A stretch of 64,000 nt of DNA from an uncultured Parabacteroides sp. GTDB lineage: Bacteria > Bacteroidota > Bacteroidia > Bacteroidales > Tannerellaceae. Where the stretch lies: positions 239,419-303,418 of the forward strand of contig CASFNG010000003.1 of NCBI GenBank assembly GCA_949296075.1, written 5' to 3'. The position numbers and the translations under genes are program-made. The notes below the pieces were generated by a model. The model saw nothing but the letters and a program-made list of their open reading frames with translations, had not been told where the DNA came from and searched no databases. This document shows, piece after piece, positions 1-9,254 of this stretch. Numbering within the stretch: the first letter of the stretch is position 1; each line of letters starts with the position of its first letter.

Positions 1-199
<199 letters not shown>

Positions 200-211
200 C
201 AGACGACCTAT

Positions 212-1591
212 ATGAATCGGATTCATATCCTATCGCTGCTGCTTGTAGGGCTTTTGTTGGGATGCGGAGGCAACCGGCAAGAGAAAGATACGGATACGGC
301 CGCCGATCTCCCGCAGTTGCGAGCCAAGGGAGAGATAACGGCCGTGACCCTATATAGCTCAACCTCGTATTTTCAATACAAGATGCAGCCGATGGGATAT
401 GAGTATGATTTAATACAAGATTTCGCCGAGAGCCAAGGACTGGCACTACATATCAAGGTAGCGGAGAACACCATTCGGCTGATCGAGATGCTGGAAGACG
501 GGGAAGCAGACGTAGTGGCTTTCCCGGTACCAATCAATAACCAGCTACGGAAAGGGCTGATCTATTGCGGCAAGGAAGAGATCTCCAACCAAGTATTGGT
601 ACAAAGGGCGAATAAGGGCGATACAATCCTCACGGACGTCACCCAGTTAATCGGGAAGGAGGTGTATGTAAAGCCAAACACCAAGTTCTCTGAACGGTTA
701 CATAACTTAGACAGGGAGTTAGGAGGCGGGATCCGTATACAGGACGTGGCGGACGATTCCATCGCCGTAGAGGATCTGATCGAGATGGTATCACGAGGCA
801 AAATCCCTTATACGGTCTGCGACGACAATACAGCCCGGCTGAATAAGACCTATTTCTGGAATATCAACGTGAATTTGCAGATCAGCTTTCCGCAACGTTC
901 CTCGTGGGTAGTCAGGGAAAGCAGCCCGGAGTTAGCGCGAGCGATCGACGAATGGGCCTCCAACCAGCCAGGGAAACATTCGTTAAAAGCGATCACGAAG
1001 CGCTATTTCGAGCTTAGTAAACGTCCTTATGAGGCAGACATACCGGAAATAAAGGACGGACACATCTCTCCTTTTGATCCATTATTCAAGAAACACGCAA
1101 GGAACATCGGATGGGATTGGCAGCTACTGGCTTCGATCGCTTACCAAGAGTCCCATTTCGACCCGTCAGCCGTTTCATGGGCCGGGGCGGAAGGTTTGAT
1201 GGGGATAATGCCTAATACCGCAAAAGCGTTAGGGGTCACTCCGCACGAGCTGAAGGATCCGGACACGGGGATTCATACAGGCGTGGACTGTTTGCGGAGG
1301 TTTCGCCAAGGATTCTCAGAGGTGACAGATCCGGATGAGAAGATCAAATTCACCTTGGCAGCCTACAACGCCGGAATCGGCCATGTCTATGACGCGCAAC
1401 GCTTAGCTAAGAAGTATGGAAAAGATCCCAACGTATGGGACAACAACGTGGCGGAATATATCCGTCTGAAAAGCGATCCGGAGTATTATAACGATCCGGT
1501 CTGCAAACATGGGTACCTGCGGGGATCGGAGACCTTCAACTACGTAAAAGAGATCCTGGCTCGTTACCACTATTATAAGAGTAAATCATAA
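212..1591 (+). CDS. mltF: MltF-like membrane-bound lytic murein transglycosylase (lipoprotein)
   Basis: A 459-residue lipoprotein with the lipobox LLLGC (Cys18). Residues about 40-270 resemble a family 3 periplasmic solute-binding domain. Residues about 295-430 are a soluble-lytic-transglycosylase (SLT) domain with YQESHFDP, catalytic Glu313, and GLMGIMPNTAKALG. This order is that of MltF, which cleaves the MurNAc-GlcNAc bond of peptidoglycan to leave 1,6-anhydro ends, while the binding domain senses muropeptides or other ligands. Length and order are normal for the family. It follows the methyltransferase by 12 bases and ends before a strong hairpin terminator. The anchoring membrane (inner or outer) cannot be read from the sequence. 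Confidence 0.88.
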   Translation: MNRIHILSLLLVGLLLGCGGNRQEKDTDTAADLPQLRAKGEITAVTLYSSTSYFQYKMQPMGYEYDLIQDFAESQGLALHIKVAENTIRLIEMLEDGEADVVAFPVPINNQLRKGLIYCGKEEISNQVLVQRANKGDTILTDVTQLIGKEVYVKPNTKFSERLHNLDRELGGGIRIQDVADDSIAVEDLIEMVSRGKIPYTVCDDNTARLNKTYFWNINVNLQISFPQRSSWVVRESSPELARAIDEWASNQPGKHSLKAITKRYFELSKRPYEADIPEIKDGHISPFDPLFKKHARNIGWDWQLLASIAYQESHFDPSAVSWAGAEGLMGIMPNTAKALGVTPHELKDPDTGIHTGVDCLRRFRQGFSEVTDPDEKIKFTLAAYNAGIGHVYDAQRLAKKYGKDPNVWDNNVAEYIRLKSDPEYYNDPVCKHGYLRGSETFNYVKEILARYHYYKSKS

Positions 1592-1620
1592 CGCATCCGG
1601 CCAAGAAAACAAATAAAAAA

Positions 1621-1666
1621 GCGCCGGTTTCTTGGAGGCTATTACACCTGCCAAAGAAACCGGCGC
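1621..1666. terminator. bidirectional rho-independent terminator
   Basis: A perfect 13-bp inverted repeat, GCGCCGGTTTCTT / AAGAAACCGGCGC (1621-1633 and 1654-1666), has an A-run on its left and TTCTTTT on its right. It lies between the converging lytic transglycosylase gene and the small beta-barrel gene and can serve both. Confidence 0.9.
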
Positions 1667-1687
1667 TTCTTTTATGAAATCCTGCGA

Positions 1688-2170
1688 TCAGAAGCTATAC
1701 CCGACACGAACGCCGAACATCGCCTGATCGAGATCTTTGATGATATTGTACTTAACTTCCAATCCAACCGAGAGGTTATCCGTAGCATATACCTCACCAC
1801 CTAAACCGATATTCGCACCAAAACGAGTAGCGTTATCGGAGACGTGTCTGCCAAGATCAAAGTTCCAGAAAGAGAGACTCAACCCGGCTAAAGGATAAAA
1901 GCCGAACATCTCGCTCAATTTCACCACGTAGTGTGCGTTAAGATCCAACGCACAAGAACTCAAACCATCATTCTTCACAAAATAAGTGACAGAGGGGTTT
2001 AACCGAACCTCATCGGTAATACAATACCGATAGTCAACACCTAAGGTAGCATTCTTCGAATCAAATCCGTAACCGATCGTAAAACCAACCGCGGATCTTC
2101 CTTGCTCTGTCTGGGCATACGCCCCTAAGCTGAAGACAGCTAACAGCAGCATCATAACTAACTTTTTCAT
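1688..2170 (-). CDS. small outer-membrane beta-barrel protein (OmpW/porin-like fold, function unknown)
   Basis: A 160-residue protein with a clear signal peptide (MKKLVMMLLLAVFSLGAYAQ). The rest alternates short amphipathic strands and ends in VRVGYSF, an aromatic C-terminus typical of outer-membrane barrels. The start at 2170 puts the signal peptide first; an in-frame upstream start at 2209 would overlap the end of the dipeptidase gene and add 13 non-signal residues. It lies just downstream of the C69 dipeptidase on the same strand, so they may share a transcript. I cannot assign a substrate. Confidence 0.8.
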   Translation of the reverse strand: MKKLVMMLLLAVFSLGAYAQTEQGRSAVGFTIGYGFDSKNATLGVDYRYCITDEVRLNPSVTYFVKNDGLSSCALDLNAHYVVKLSEMFGFYPLAGLSLSFWNFDLGRHVSDNATRFGANIGLGGEVYATDNLSVGLEVKYNIIKDLDQAMFGVRVGYSF

Positions 2171-2205
2171 ACACTTTTCTATTTTAGTCCAACATGTGAA
2201 AGAAC

Positions 2206-3846
2206 TCATTTTACTTTCAAGCGATCACCTGCGCTCTTGACGATGCTTCGGTAATACGCTTCATCGTAACCCGGGAAATCAGGTGATGCGGGCAATCCGT
2301 ACGGATTACGCTTAAACGCTCCGTTTTCCTCCTTTTTCACGTTACCGTCGATGTATTTCACCAACAGGTATTCGCCCAGTTTTTTCCAACGAGCGGTAGC
2401 GGCATCAGCGGTAGTCGTGCTATACCAAGTCAAAAACTTGACAGCCTCCGCCGGATCCTTGGCATACAGCTCTTGGGCAGCCTTATCGATCGCGGGGAGC
2501 ATTTCCTGATAGCCATTCTCTAACTCTTGCTGCACTTTGCGGATGTCCTGGATCATAAAGCTATATTTATGGTAAGCCATGTTAGCTACCCAGTTATGGA
2601 TCCAGAAAGCGGATGTCCACGAGAAGTTCAGCAAATCTCCATTTCCTACCCGATAGCATTCAGGGACAGCCGTGGAGGAGGCATACACCGGATTAAACAC
2701 CGCCATATCCGCATCGTCCACCCCGAACCATAAGATACCGCCAATCGCGTCGGGCAGCCAATTCCTCATTTGGGGGACGATCACGAAACCGGTCTGCTGC
2801 GTAGCGATCGCACGCTCGTTCGTATAGGTCTCACCATCCACCTCAAAGGTCATCGGGCGCCAACGGTAAGGTACCTTATACGCCCCGGCACCAGCATCGC
2901 AGGTCATGTCTAAGTCAGTCCCTTCATAATGGTCGCGCATACCTGCCTGTACATCCTGCACGGAAAGTTTACGATCAGGCTTGATATATAAAGGCATCGG
3001 CTCCTTGGAAGGATCTCCTTTGATAAAATCCTCGTATCGATCCATCGTCTTATCATATTTACGGAAGAACGACCATACACGAGCCTCACATCCCCGCAAA
3101 CCACTAAAGTCGTATGGGCAATAAGCCTTGGCAAAACTAAAATCGGCGTCATCACCTTTAAAATAGCCCTTTTCCCGAGCGAAAGATACGACATCCGGAG
3201 CATATATGCAATTTTCCTTATCCCCAAACGGGATCTGTTGGATACGGGATTGATTCGCATGCGCCGATATACAATCGTCCGGGATACGGATCGCTACCCA
3301 AACGGCACCCTTATTACCGGGTCCCTTCCCGATCATCTCCATCACCCAAGCCTCATTCTTGTCCGCGATGGAGAAGGTCTCCCCACTACTATAATAGCCA
3401 TACTCCTTCACCAAGTCAGTCATCACCTTAATCGCCTCACGAGCGGATTTCGAACGTTGCAAGGCGATGTAGATCAGACTGCCATAATCCATGATGCCCG
3501 TCGTGTCCACCAATTCGCTACGGCCGCCAAAGGTGCTCTCCGTAATGGCTACCTGATGCTCATTCATGTTCCCGATCACCGAATAGGTACGCTCCACTTG
3601 CGCGATCTTCCCAAGCGGCTTGCCGGTATCCCACTCCTTCACCTCCAGCATGGCGCCTTTAGGCCATGTGGCTGCCGGCCAATGATACATCTCCCCATAA
3701 AGAGAGTGCGAGTCGGCCGCATAACTAATCATGACCGAACCGTCCACCGAGGCCTTCTTCCCGACTAAAAGCCCGGTACAAGCGATCGCCTCCACCCCTG
3801 ACAACAAGATGGCGCAAGCGGTCAACATGATCCAATTTTTTCTCAT
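2206..3846 (-). CDS. peptidase family C69 dipeptidase, exported
   Basis: A 546-residue secreted cysteine dipeptidase of the Ntn-hydrolase superfamily. After a hydrophobic signal sequence comes ACTGLLVGKKAS; in family C69 the Cys of this motif becomes the N-terminal nucleophile after processing. Later blocks such as AITESTFGGR and SIADKNEAWVMEMIG are characteristic of the family. The start MRKNW at 3846 is chosen because an upstream start (3894) would run into the NhaD gene and add 16 residues before the signal. It sits 13 bases after nhaD and likely shares its transcript. Predicted role: periplasmic hydrolysis of dipeptides for amino-acid uptake. Confidence 0.9.
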   Translation of the reverse strand: MRKNWIMLTACAILLSGVEAIACTGLLVGKKASVDGSVMISYAADSHSLYGEMYHWPAATWPKGAMLEVKEWDTGKPLGKIAQVERTYSVIGNMNEHQVAITESTFGGRSELVDTTGIMDYGSLIYIALQRSKSAREAIKVMTDLVKEYGYYSSGETFSIADKNEAWVMEMIGKGPGNKGAVWVAIRIPDDCISAHANQSRIQQIPFGDKENCIYAPDVVSFAREKGYFKGDDADFSFAKAYCPYDFSGLRGCEARVWSFFRKYDKTMDRYEDFIKGDPSKEPMPLYIKPDRKLSVQDVQAGMRDHYEGTDLDMTCDAGAGAYKVPYRWRPMTFEVDGETYTNERAIATQQTGFVIVPQMRNWLPDAIGGILWFGVDDADMAVFNPVYASSTAVPECYRVGNGDLLNFSWTSAFWIHNWVANMAYHKYSFMIQDIRKVQQELENGYQEMLPAIDKAAQELYAKDPAEAVKFLTWYSTTTADAATARWKKLGEYLLVKYIDGNVKKEENGAFKRNPYGLPASPDFPGYDEAYYRSIVKSAGDRLKVK

Positions 3847-3859
3847 ATCAATCCAATAT

Positions 3860-5269
3860 TTAAGCAAATAACAACATATATACACCCGCTCCACAGCAAT
3901 AGCCGATCAAAGCCAAGAGCGAGAATCGTTTCGTATAATACATAAAATCGATCTTTTCCAGCCCCATCACCGTCACGCCCGTGGCCGATCCGATGATAAG
4001 CACGCTACCCCCTGTTACGGCGCAATAGGCCAAAAACGTCCAAAAACCTCCGTCCGCCATGAAGAATTGCTCGTAAGCGGACAAGTTAGCCACTTGCTCC
4101 GGAAGCGGGTACATACCGATCGTCGCCGCTACCAAGGCCACGTTGTCCACGCACGACGACAAGATCCCGATCATGAAGCTGATCAAGTAAGGCTGATGCA
4201 CACGCTCATCCAAAAAGGACGACATCAAGCCCAAATGCCCGGAGGTTTCCAAGGCCCCCACCGACATAAGGATACCCAAGAAGAAAAAGATCGTCGCCAA
4301 ATCCACGTTAGGCAGCAACTTGGAGATCCGCAGTGTCTGCGACTCATGCATATGCAGCTTACTATACATGAGATCGGTGTAAAACCACAAGACCACCAGT
4401 CCGGATAGCACTCCCATGAACGGCGGCAAATTGGTGAGCATCTGGAACACCGGCACCAAGGCCAGCGAGAGTACCCCGATCACGAAGATCACTCGCCGGG
4501 AGCGGTTCGGGATCTCAGGCACATACTCATCATCCCGTTCTTCCTCGCTCATGACGCGGAGCCGGGCACCTTTCTTGAACAGCCAGAAATGGGCGATCGT
4601 CAACGGAACCAACAGGTTCACCAATGCCGGGATAAACAGGTGGGAGATCTGGTGGGCGGCTGAGAGGTTACCTCCCACCCACAGCAGGATCGTCGTCACG
4701 TCTCCTATCGGAGACCAGGATCCACCCGCGTTCGAGGCGATAATCACCATGCAGGCATATTTCAAGCGGTCTGTCCTATCCGGCACCAATTTACGCAATA
4801 CCGCCATAATAACAATAGCCGCGGCCAAATTATCCAACAAAGCGGAGAAGAAAAAGGCCGAAAAACTCACGTACCATAACAAACGACGCTTATTGGAGGT
4901 ACGTATATAGCGGGTCATCGCCCTAAAACCACCATGCTTATCCACGATGTCCACGATCAGCATGGAGCACATCACGAAAAATAAGGTCTCGGAGACATTC
5001 CCGAGATGATAGACGATCGAGCGGTCCGTGATGAAATTGACGAACTGCTTATGTGCCGGCAACCCGGCCATCTCCGGATTACGGGCCAAGAAATCCTGGA
5101 AGATCACGCTGGAACGCTCCACAAAGATCGCGTATGCGTCGAACATCAGGATGATCCACAAGACGATCGCCATGAACAGCGCCACGGCTGCCTTGTTTAT
5201 CTTGATCTTATCCTCCAACGCGATGGCAAGAATCCCCAAGACAAAAATGATGGGCATTAAATAAAACAT
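3860..5269 (-). CDS. nhaD: NhaD-type Na+/H+ antiporter
   Basis: A 469-residue polytopic membrane protein with about 12 hydrophobic segments. The block NAGGSWSPIGDVTTILLW is a hallmark of NhaD antiporters in the ion-transporter superfamily, and SSCVDNVALVAATIG is a second conserved stretch. NhaD exports Na+ (or Li+) in exchange for H+. The first methionine begins directly with a hydrophobic segment, so the start is natural. The C69 dipeptidase follows 13 bases later. The window also encodes an unrelated antiporter, NhaA, at 43601-44965. Confidence 0.92.
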   Translation of the reverse strand: MFYLMPIIFVLGILAIALEDKIKINKAAVALFMAIVLWIILMFDAYAIFVERSSVIFQDFLARNPEMAGLPAHKQFVNFITDRSIVYHLGNVSETLFFVMCSMLIVDIVDKHGGFRAMTRYIRTSNKRRLLWYVSFSAFFFSALLDNLAAAIVIMAVLRKLVPDRTDRLKYACMVIIASNAGGSWSPIGDVTTILLWVGGNLSAAHQISHLFIPALVNLLVPLTIAHFWLFKKGARLRVMSEEERDDEYVPEIPNRSRRVIFVIGVLSLALVPVFQMLTNLPPFMGVLSGLVVLWFYTDLMYSKLHMHESQTLRISKLLPNVDLATIFFFLGILMSVGALETSGHLGLMSSFLDERVHQPYLISFMIGILSSCVDNVALVAATIGMYPLPEQVANLSAYEQFFMADGGFWTFLAYCAVTGGSVLIIGSATGVTVMGLEKIDFMYYTKRFSLLALIGYCCGAGVYMLLFA

Positions 5270-5322
5270 GATTCCCTTGATTGATTAAGAAGTGAGACAA
5301 AAAAGAACGGTGAGGCCACTCA

Positions 5323-6162
5323 TCACATGAGTTGATACAAAGCCTGTATCTCGTCCGGCCAAAGCGCCTCGTCCGGGGTCTCCAAGATCAAGGGTATATC
5401 ATCAAATCGCGGATCATTCATGATAAGGCGGAACGTATCCCATCCTAAAAATCCCTTTCCTAAACTATCGTGCCTATCCACCCGCGAGCCCAAGTCCTTC
5501 TTCGAGTCGTTCAGGTGCATCCCACGCAAATAAGGCAAACCGATCACCTCGTCGAAGCGCCGCATCGTATCGGCGAATCCCTCCGGTGTCCTTATCTCGT
5601 ACCCGGCCGCGATCGTATGGGCGGTATCCAAGCAGACTCCTACCCGGCTTTTGTCATCTACCCGGTCGATAATGGCGGCGATCTGCTCGAAGGTGTATCC
5701 AAGGTTCGAGCCTTGCCCAGCCGTATTCTCGATCACGGCGCATACTCCGCTGGTTCGTTCCAGCGTCCAGTTGATCGAATCGGCTATACATGCGAGGCAA
5801 GCGTCAATCGGCATCTTCCCCAAATGGCTGCCCGGATGGAAATTCAGCATCGTCAGGCCAAGCTGGGCACAGCGTTCCATCTCGTCGAGAAACGCCTCGC
5901 GCGATTTTCTAAGCCCCTCCTCATCAGGGTTCCCCAAATTGATCAGATAACTGTCGTGCGGCAAGATATGCTTCGCCTCATAACCATACGCGGCACATCG
6001 CTCCTTGAAAAGGTCGATACTTCCTTGCCCCAGCGCGGGCGACCTCCACTGCCGCTGGTTTCTCGTAAAAAGGGCGAAAGCCTTCGCCCCGATCTCATGG
6101 GCGTTGACAGGCGCGTTCTCCACGCCCCCGGACGCGCTCACGTGAGCTCCTACATATTTCAT
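5323..6162 (-). CDS. nfo: endonuclease IV (AP endonuclease)
   Basis: A 279-residue TIM-barrel DNA repair enzyme that nicks 5' of abasic sites using a three-zinc centre. Family motifs are present in order: [29 protein letters not shown] and [20 protein letters not shown], which supply the zinc ligands. The start [13 protein letters not shown] at 6162 matches the family; an upstream start at 6222 would add 20 unrelated residues and overlap the thioesterase gene. The thioesterase gene ends 22 bases upstream on the same strand, so the two may form an operon. Confidence 0.95.
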   Translation of the reverse strand: MKYVGAHVSASGGVENAPVNAHEIGAKAFALFTRNQRQWRSPALGQGSIDLFKERCAAYGYEAKHILPHDSYLINLGNPDEEGLRKSREAFLDEMERCAQLGLTMLNFHPGSHLGKMPIDACLACIADSINWTLERTSGVCAVIENTAGQGSNLGYTFEQIAAIIDRVDDKSRVGVCLDTAHTIAAGYEIRTPEGFADTMRRFDEVIGLPYLRGMHLNDSKKDLGSRVDRHDSLGKGFLGWDTFRLIMNDPRFDDIPLILETPDEALWPDEIQALYQLM

Positions 6163-6184
6163 ATATAAACCTTGTTTTAATTCA

Positions 6185-6661
6185 TCAACATTCGTCTTCC
6201 GTCTTGCATCCCTTGAAGCCAAACTCCTCCATCGCTCTCTCTTGCGGGGATACGAAATAGACTAAATTCGCGCGAGAACATGGCGTTCCCGCGGAATCGT
6301 AAATCTCCGTCTCTATAAAGATGGCGTTCCGTTTCCGATCCGTCATCCGCCCTCGGATCATCAGGCGGGGCTCGTCGGTAGAGATACTTTTCATGAACTT
6401 GACCTCCATCCTTGAGGTAACGCCCGAGGTCTGCAATTTCCGCAAGACCACCCATCCCGCCAGCTCATCCATCAGCGTGGCCTGTATCCCGCCATGCAGC
6501 GTACGCAACCAGCCCTGGTAGTACTTACCGGGTTCCCAGAACGCCACTATATCCTCTCCATCCTCGAAAAATTCCATGTGCAGGCCCGATGGGTTATCGG
6601 GAGAACACCCGAAACACATATAGCCATCCAATCCCTTCCACGGGTTCACGATCTTCTTCAT
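6185..6661 (-). CDS. PaaI/YigI-like hotdog-fold thioesterase
   Basis: A 158-residue hotdog-fold protein. The core [19 protein letters not shown] contains the HGG and following acidic residue used by PaaI-type acyl-CoA thioesterases, and [14 protein letters not shown] is a common N-terminal feature of this group. It probably hydrolyses an acyl-CoA; the acyl group is unknown. The start at 6661 (MKKIVNPW) is preferred over 6709, which lies next to the pdaD terminator. A -7-like box lies at 6698-6705. nfo follows 22 bases downstream. Confidence 0.85.
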   Translation of the reverse strand: MKKIVNPWKGLDGYMCFGCSPDNPSGLHMEFFEDGEDIVAFWEPGKYYQGWLRTLHGGIQATLMDELAGWVVLRKLQTSGVTSRMEVKFMKSISTDEPRLMIRGRMTDRKRNAIFIETEIYDSAGTPCSRANLVYFVSPQERAMEEFGFKGCKTEDEC

Positions 6662-6697
6662 ATCCCGATAACAGTTTTTAATTCTGGTTTGTTTCTT

Positions 6698-6705
6698 CAA
6701 AATTA
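6698..6705 (-). promoter_or_regulatory. candidate -7 box for the thioesterase-nfo pair
   Basis: TAATTTTG on the minus strand matches TAnnTTTG and lies 36 bases upstream of the thioesterase start. No good -33 TTG was found at the expected distance, and the box abuts the pdaD terminator tract, so support is modest. Confidence 0.4.
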
Positions 6706-6712
6706 ACAAAAA

Positions 6713-6737
6713 AACCGGCTCCCGAAAAGGGCCGGTT
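6713..6737 (-). terminator. rho-independent terminator after pdaD
   Basis: On the minus strand, AACCGGCCC and GGGAGCCGGTT pair around a TTTTC loop and are followed by a run of seven Ts (6706-6713 side). It lies 26 bases after the pdaD stop codon. Confidence 0.85.
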
Positions 6738-6762
6738 CCTTTTATTCAGTAAACCGATTGGT

Positions 6763-7302
6763 TCATTCCTCGATCTCAGGCTGGAGAAAATCCACGAAAC
6801 AGAGCGCGGCAAGCGCCGTGCCATAACGCTTCTCGATGGTAATCCCCTCCGTGATGAAATTAAGCTCTCCCAAATAATACATACCGTAAGTCTTCTGATG
6901 AAGGTCATTGATGACGCGAATCAAGCGGGATTCCAGCTCCTCGATACGGTAACGGCCGCTTACCTCGCAGACAAGTCCGCCTACCTTCTCATCGAAGTTC
7001 TCGTCCTTGTACATCCAAGCGTAAACCACACCAGCAGACACGAACTCATCTTGGTATCCATGAGATACAGCCATGATCGTCTTCATTTCCGACCCGAATG
7101 GAGGAAGGTCTAATTCATCCATAGTCGCGAGATGTGCCGTCGCGGGTATCACCGACGAATAGGTCATGATGTTAAAATCAGAGATACCGGCGTCATAAAG
7201 AGCCATGTGGTACGAACCCGCGTGCTTCTCCAGATCCGATTCACCACTTCCTTTTGTAATAAAAAAGGTGTTTGGAATTAAATTCCCGACTTTCTTTACC
7301 AT
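6763..7302 (-). CDS. pdaD: pyruvoyl-dependent arginine decarboxylase
   Basis: A 179-residue proenzyme that decarboxylates arginine to agmatine, the first step of polyamine synthesis. The motif MTYSSVIPATA contains the self-cleavage site; cleavage between Ser49 and Ser50 would leave a pyruvoyl group on the larger chain. GGLVCEVSGRY carries the conserved active-site Glu. Length and motifs match the archaeal and bacterial PdaD family. It is a single-gene unit with its own terminator and a candidate promoter at 7347-7379. The nspC gene at 29130-30269 acts later in the same pathway. Confidence 0.93.
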   Translation of the reverse strand: MVKKVGNLIPNTFFITKGSGESDLEKHAGSYHMALYDAGISDFNIMTYSSVIPATAHLATMDELDLPPFGSEMKTIMAVSHGYQDEFVSAGVVYAWMYKDENFDEKVGGLVCEVSGRYRIEELESRLIRVINDLHQKTYGMYYLGELNFITEGITIEKRYGTALAALCFVDFLQPEIEE

Positions 7303-7346
7303 CTACAAATATGTTTTACTAAATTAATAAAAGCTATAAGCGTGCG

Positions 7347-7379
7347 CAAAATTAGCAACTTTCACGAGATTGCACGCAA
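7347..7379 (-). promoter_or_regulatory. candidate pdaD promoter
   Basis: The minus strand carries TAATTTTG (7347-7354), a match to TAnnTTTG, with TTG at 7377-7379, 22 bases upstream. The spacing is slightly long compared with the usual 19-21. The start codon is at 7302, giving a leader of roughly 40 bases. Confidence 0.5.
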
Positions 7380-7574
7380 GGTTATCCCCCGAAAACTACC
7401 TCGCAAACATATTTTAGGAAAAAAAGATCAGCAAGAATTGAACATTCGGCCACATCTCACTGTTTTAAAAATAGTAACAACAATCAAAAATAGCAGAGCA
7501 TGATCGCATTATGCATGAGCATATTACTTATGCTCATACCCAATCAAGTAACAACAAATAAAGAGAAAGAAGTC

Positions 7575-8150
7575 ATGAAATTCGAGTTAATCCAATTACC
7601 GTACGCTACTGACGGCTTAGAGCCGGTCATCAGCAAGCAAACCATAGAGTTCCATCACGGAAAGCACCTGCTGAACTACGTGAATACCCTCAACAAGCTG
7701 ATCGAGGGGACGGAACTTGAGAACGCCCCGCTCGAACGGATCGTGCGCGAGTCTGAGGGCGCCTTGTTCAACAATGCCGGACAAGTGTTGAACCACAACC
7801 TGTATTTCACCCAGTTCTCCCCGAACGGCGGGGGCGAGCCTACGGGCAAACTGGCGGAAGCCATCAAGTCTACGTGGGGATCGTTCGAGAACTTCAAGAA
7901 GGAGTTCGTGGCAGCGGGCACCGGGCTGTTCGGCTCGGGCTGGGTATGGCTGGCTAAAGACAAGGACGGAAAGTTATCAATCACCAAGGAGCCTAACGGC
8001 AGCAACCCGGTCGTGAAGGGCCTGACCCCGATCATGGGATTCGACGTGTGGGAGCATTCCTACTACCTCGATTACCAGAACCGGCGCGCGGATCACTTGA
8101 ACGCGCTGTGGAACATCATCGACTGGGAGACGGTTGGCAAACGGTATTGA
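7575..8150 (+). CDS. sodB: superoxide dismutase (Fe/Mn, probably cambialistic)
   Basis: A 191-residue cytoplasmic enzyme that converts superoxide to oxygen and hydrogen peroxide. The four metal ligands are visible: His27 (in FHHGKHL), His74 (NHNLYF), Asp157 and His161 (DVWEHSYYLDY). The sequence is very close to the Porphyromonas gingivalis enzyme, which works with iron or manganese, so the same is inferred here. The start at 7575 gives the normal family N-terminus (MKFELIQLPYA); an in-frame ATG at 7500 would add 25 hydrophobic residues not seen in the family. A hairpin terminator follows. Confidence 0.95.
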   Translation: MKFELIQLPYATDGLEPVISKQTIEFHHGKHLLNYVNTLNKLIEGTELENAPLERIVRESEGALFNNAGQVLNHNLYFTQFSPNGGGEPTGKLAEAIKSTWGSFENFKKEFVAAGTGLFGSGWVWLAKDKDGKLSITKEPNGSNPVVKGLTPIMGFDVWEHSYYLDYQNRRADHLNALWNIIDWETVGKRY

Positions 8151-8178
8151 TCTGATTTTGATGTAAGTTCATGGTGGA

Positions 8179-8215
8179 AAAGGGCTGTCCGGACGGGATG
8201 TTCGGGCAGCCCTTC
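8179..8215 (+). terminator. terminator after the superoxide dismutase gene
   Basis: AAGGGCTG, one unpaired step, CCG pairs with CGG, one unpaired step, CAGCCCTT around a short loop, followed by CCCTTTTTG. It lies about 30 bases after the sod stop codon. Confidence 0.8.
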
Positions 8216-8243
8216 CCTTTTTGCCCTTCCCCCGTTCAAGAAA

Positions 8244-8267
8244 AAAGGGCCCCAACCGGAGCCCTTC
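8244..8267 (-). terminator. terminator after the NigD-like gene
   Basis: On the minus strand, AAGGGC-T-CC pairs with GG-GCCCTT around a short loop and is followed by six Ts. It lies about 50 bases beyond the stop codon of the minus-strand gene at 8315 and faces the sod terminator. Confidence 0.75.
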
Positions 8268-8314
8268 CCTATTTTCGAACGCTTAAACTAAATGAGGGAT
8301 ACCCTCTTTTCTTC

Positions 8315-9070
8315 TTATCTCAGGTTCAATACGCTTCGCTCCGAGGCGATCGCGTCGCCCGTCCCGGTCGACTTGCGCGTGCAATAATTGAACTGGGCTG
8401 ACTTATCTCCCTCGAACGATTTCCATCTCAAGGTCAGTTTCACCGTCTGCCCGTTCGTGTCGGGCAAGCTATCCAAACGGAACGCCACCAAGCCATCCGA
8501 AAGACGGCCGGATACATCGCCATAGGCGTTATGCCGGAACTCCACCTCATACGGATCCTCCGGATTCCCGGTAGAGAGCAGGTTCACAAAATGCGCCTGG
8601 CCCGTGTTTCCCCAAACGGTACGGAAGCGAAGCGTCAAATAGCCATCCTCGGCGATCGTCACCCAATCATTCACGATCTCCACCGGATCAGAACCATAGA
8701 TGGAATCATTAGCCGCCTCCCCGAGATCGGCCGCCATCGGCTTTGTCAGGAGGCTGTCTATCCAATTGATGGAGACCGCCTTGTCGTAAAGGCCGCTGGG
8801 ATCGTCGGTCTCCTCGAAATTGGTCAAGGCACGTACCTCCTTCTCCCCGAACGGAGAAGAGGTGAGATTGACCGGCAGCAACGTGGTGCTATCGTCAAGC
8901 TGCAAATAGAAGGAACCGTCGTCCAACGGCTTGACCGTCACCAACGCGTTCGGGAGAACGCGCCCCCACGACACCTCATCATCATCGTCTAAACAAGACT
9001 GGAATCCCAACGCGCAGGCAGCGATCATCGCTCCCGCGACAAGGTTTCTCAAGCAAAACTGTTTACCCAT
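8315..9070 (-). CDS. NigD-like lipoprotein
   Basis: A 251-residue lipoprotein of the Bacteroidales NigD-like family. The signal sequence ends in FQSC (Cys26) followed at once by LDDDDE; an acidic run just after the lipid-bearing Cys resembles the Bacteroidetes export signal that sends lipoproteins to the cell surface. The body has VTVKPLDDGSFYLQLDDSTTLLP near the start and a beta-rich end, as in other NigD-like proteins. NigD was named from a bacteriocin locus, but the biochemical role is unknown. It is downstream of the DUF4595-like lipoprotein gene on the same strand, 184 bases away. Confidence 0.8.
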   Translation of the reverse strand: MGKQFCLRNLVAGAMIAACALGFQSCLDDDDEVSWGRVLPNALVTVKPLDDGSFYLQLDDSTTLLPVNLTSSPFGEKEVRALTNFEETDDPSGLYDKAVSINWIDSLLTKPMAADLGEAANDSIYGSDPVEIVNDWVTIAEDGYLTLRFRTVWGNTGQAHFVNLLSTGNPEDPYEVEFRHNAYGDVSGRLSDGLVAFRLDSLPDTNGQTVKLTLRWKSFEGDKSAQFNYCTRKSTGTGDAIASERSVLNLR

Positions 9071-9254
9071 AAAGCAATCCTTTTCTGTAATTTAAAATTC
9101 ACTCCAATCATCTTGTCAAATCATGCCCTTGTTTTCGGGAAAACCCGATCATGTATCTTACCATTCTTGAGCACGATTTTCATATATATGAATGATATTT
9201 TAGGCAAAAAGGCTGCATCGGGGATTGTTAATTAAAACAAATGACGGGAAAACG

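Noticed and set aside
7340-7377. GCGTGC/GCACGC dyad upstream of pdaD as an operator
   Set aside because: Arms are only 6 bp and 26 bases apart; chance is likely.
7500-7574. A 25-residue hydrophobic extension on the superoxide dismutase, perhaps a signal peptide
   Set aside because: Family members in Bacteroidales begin at MKFELIQLPYA; the extension has no signal cleavage site and the enzyme is cytoplasmic.
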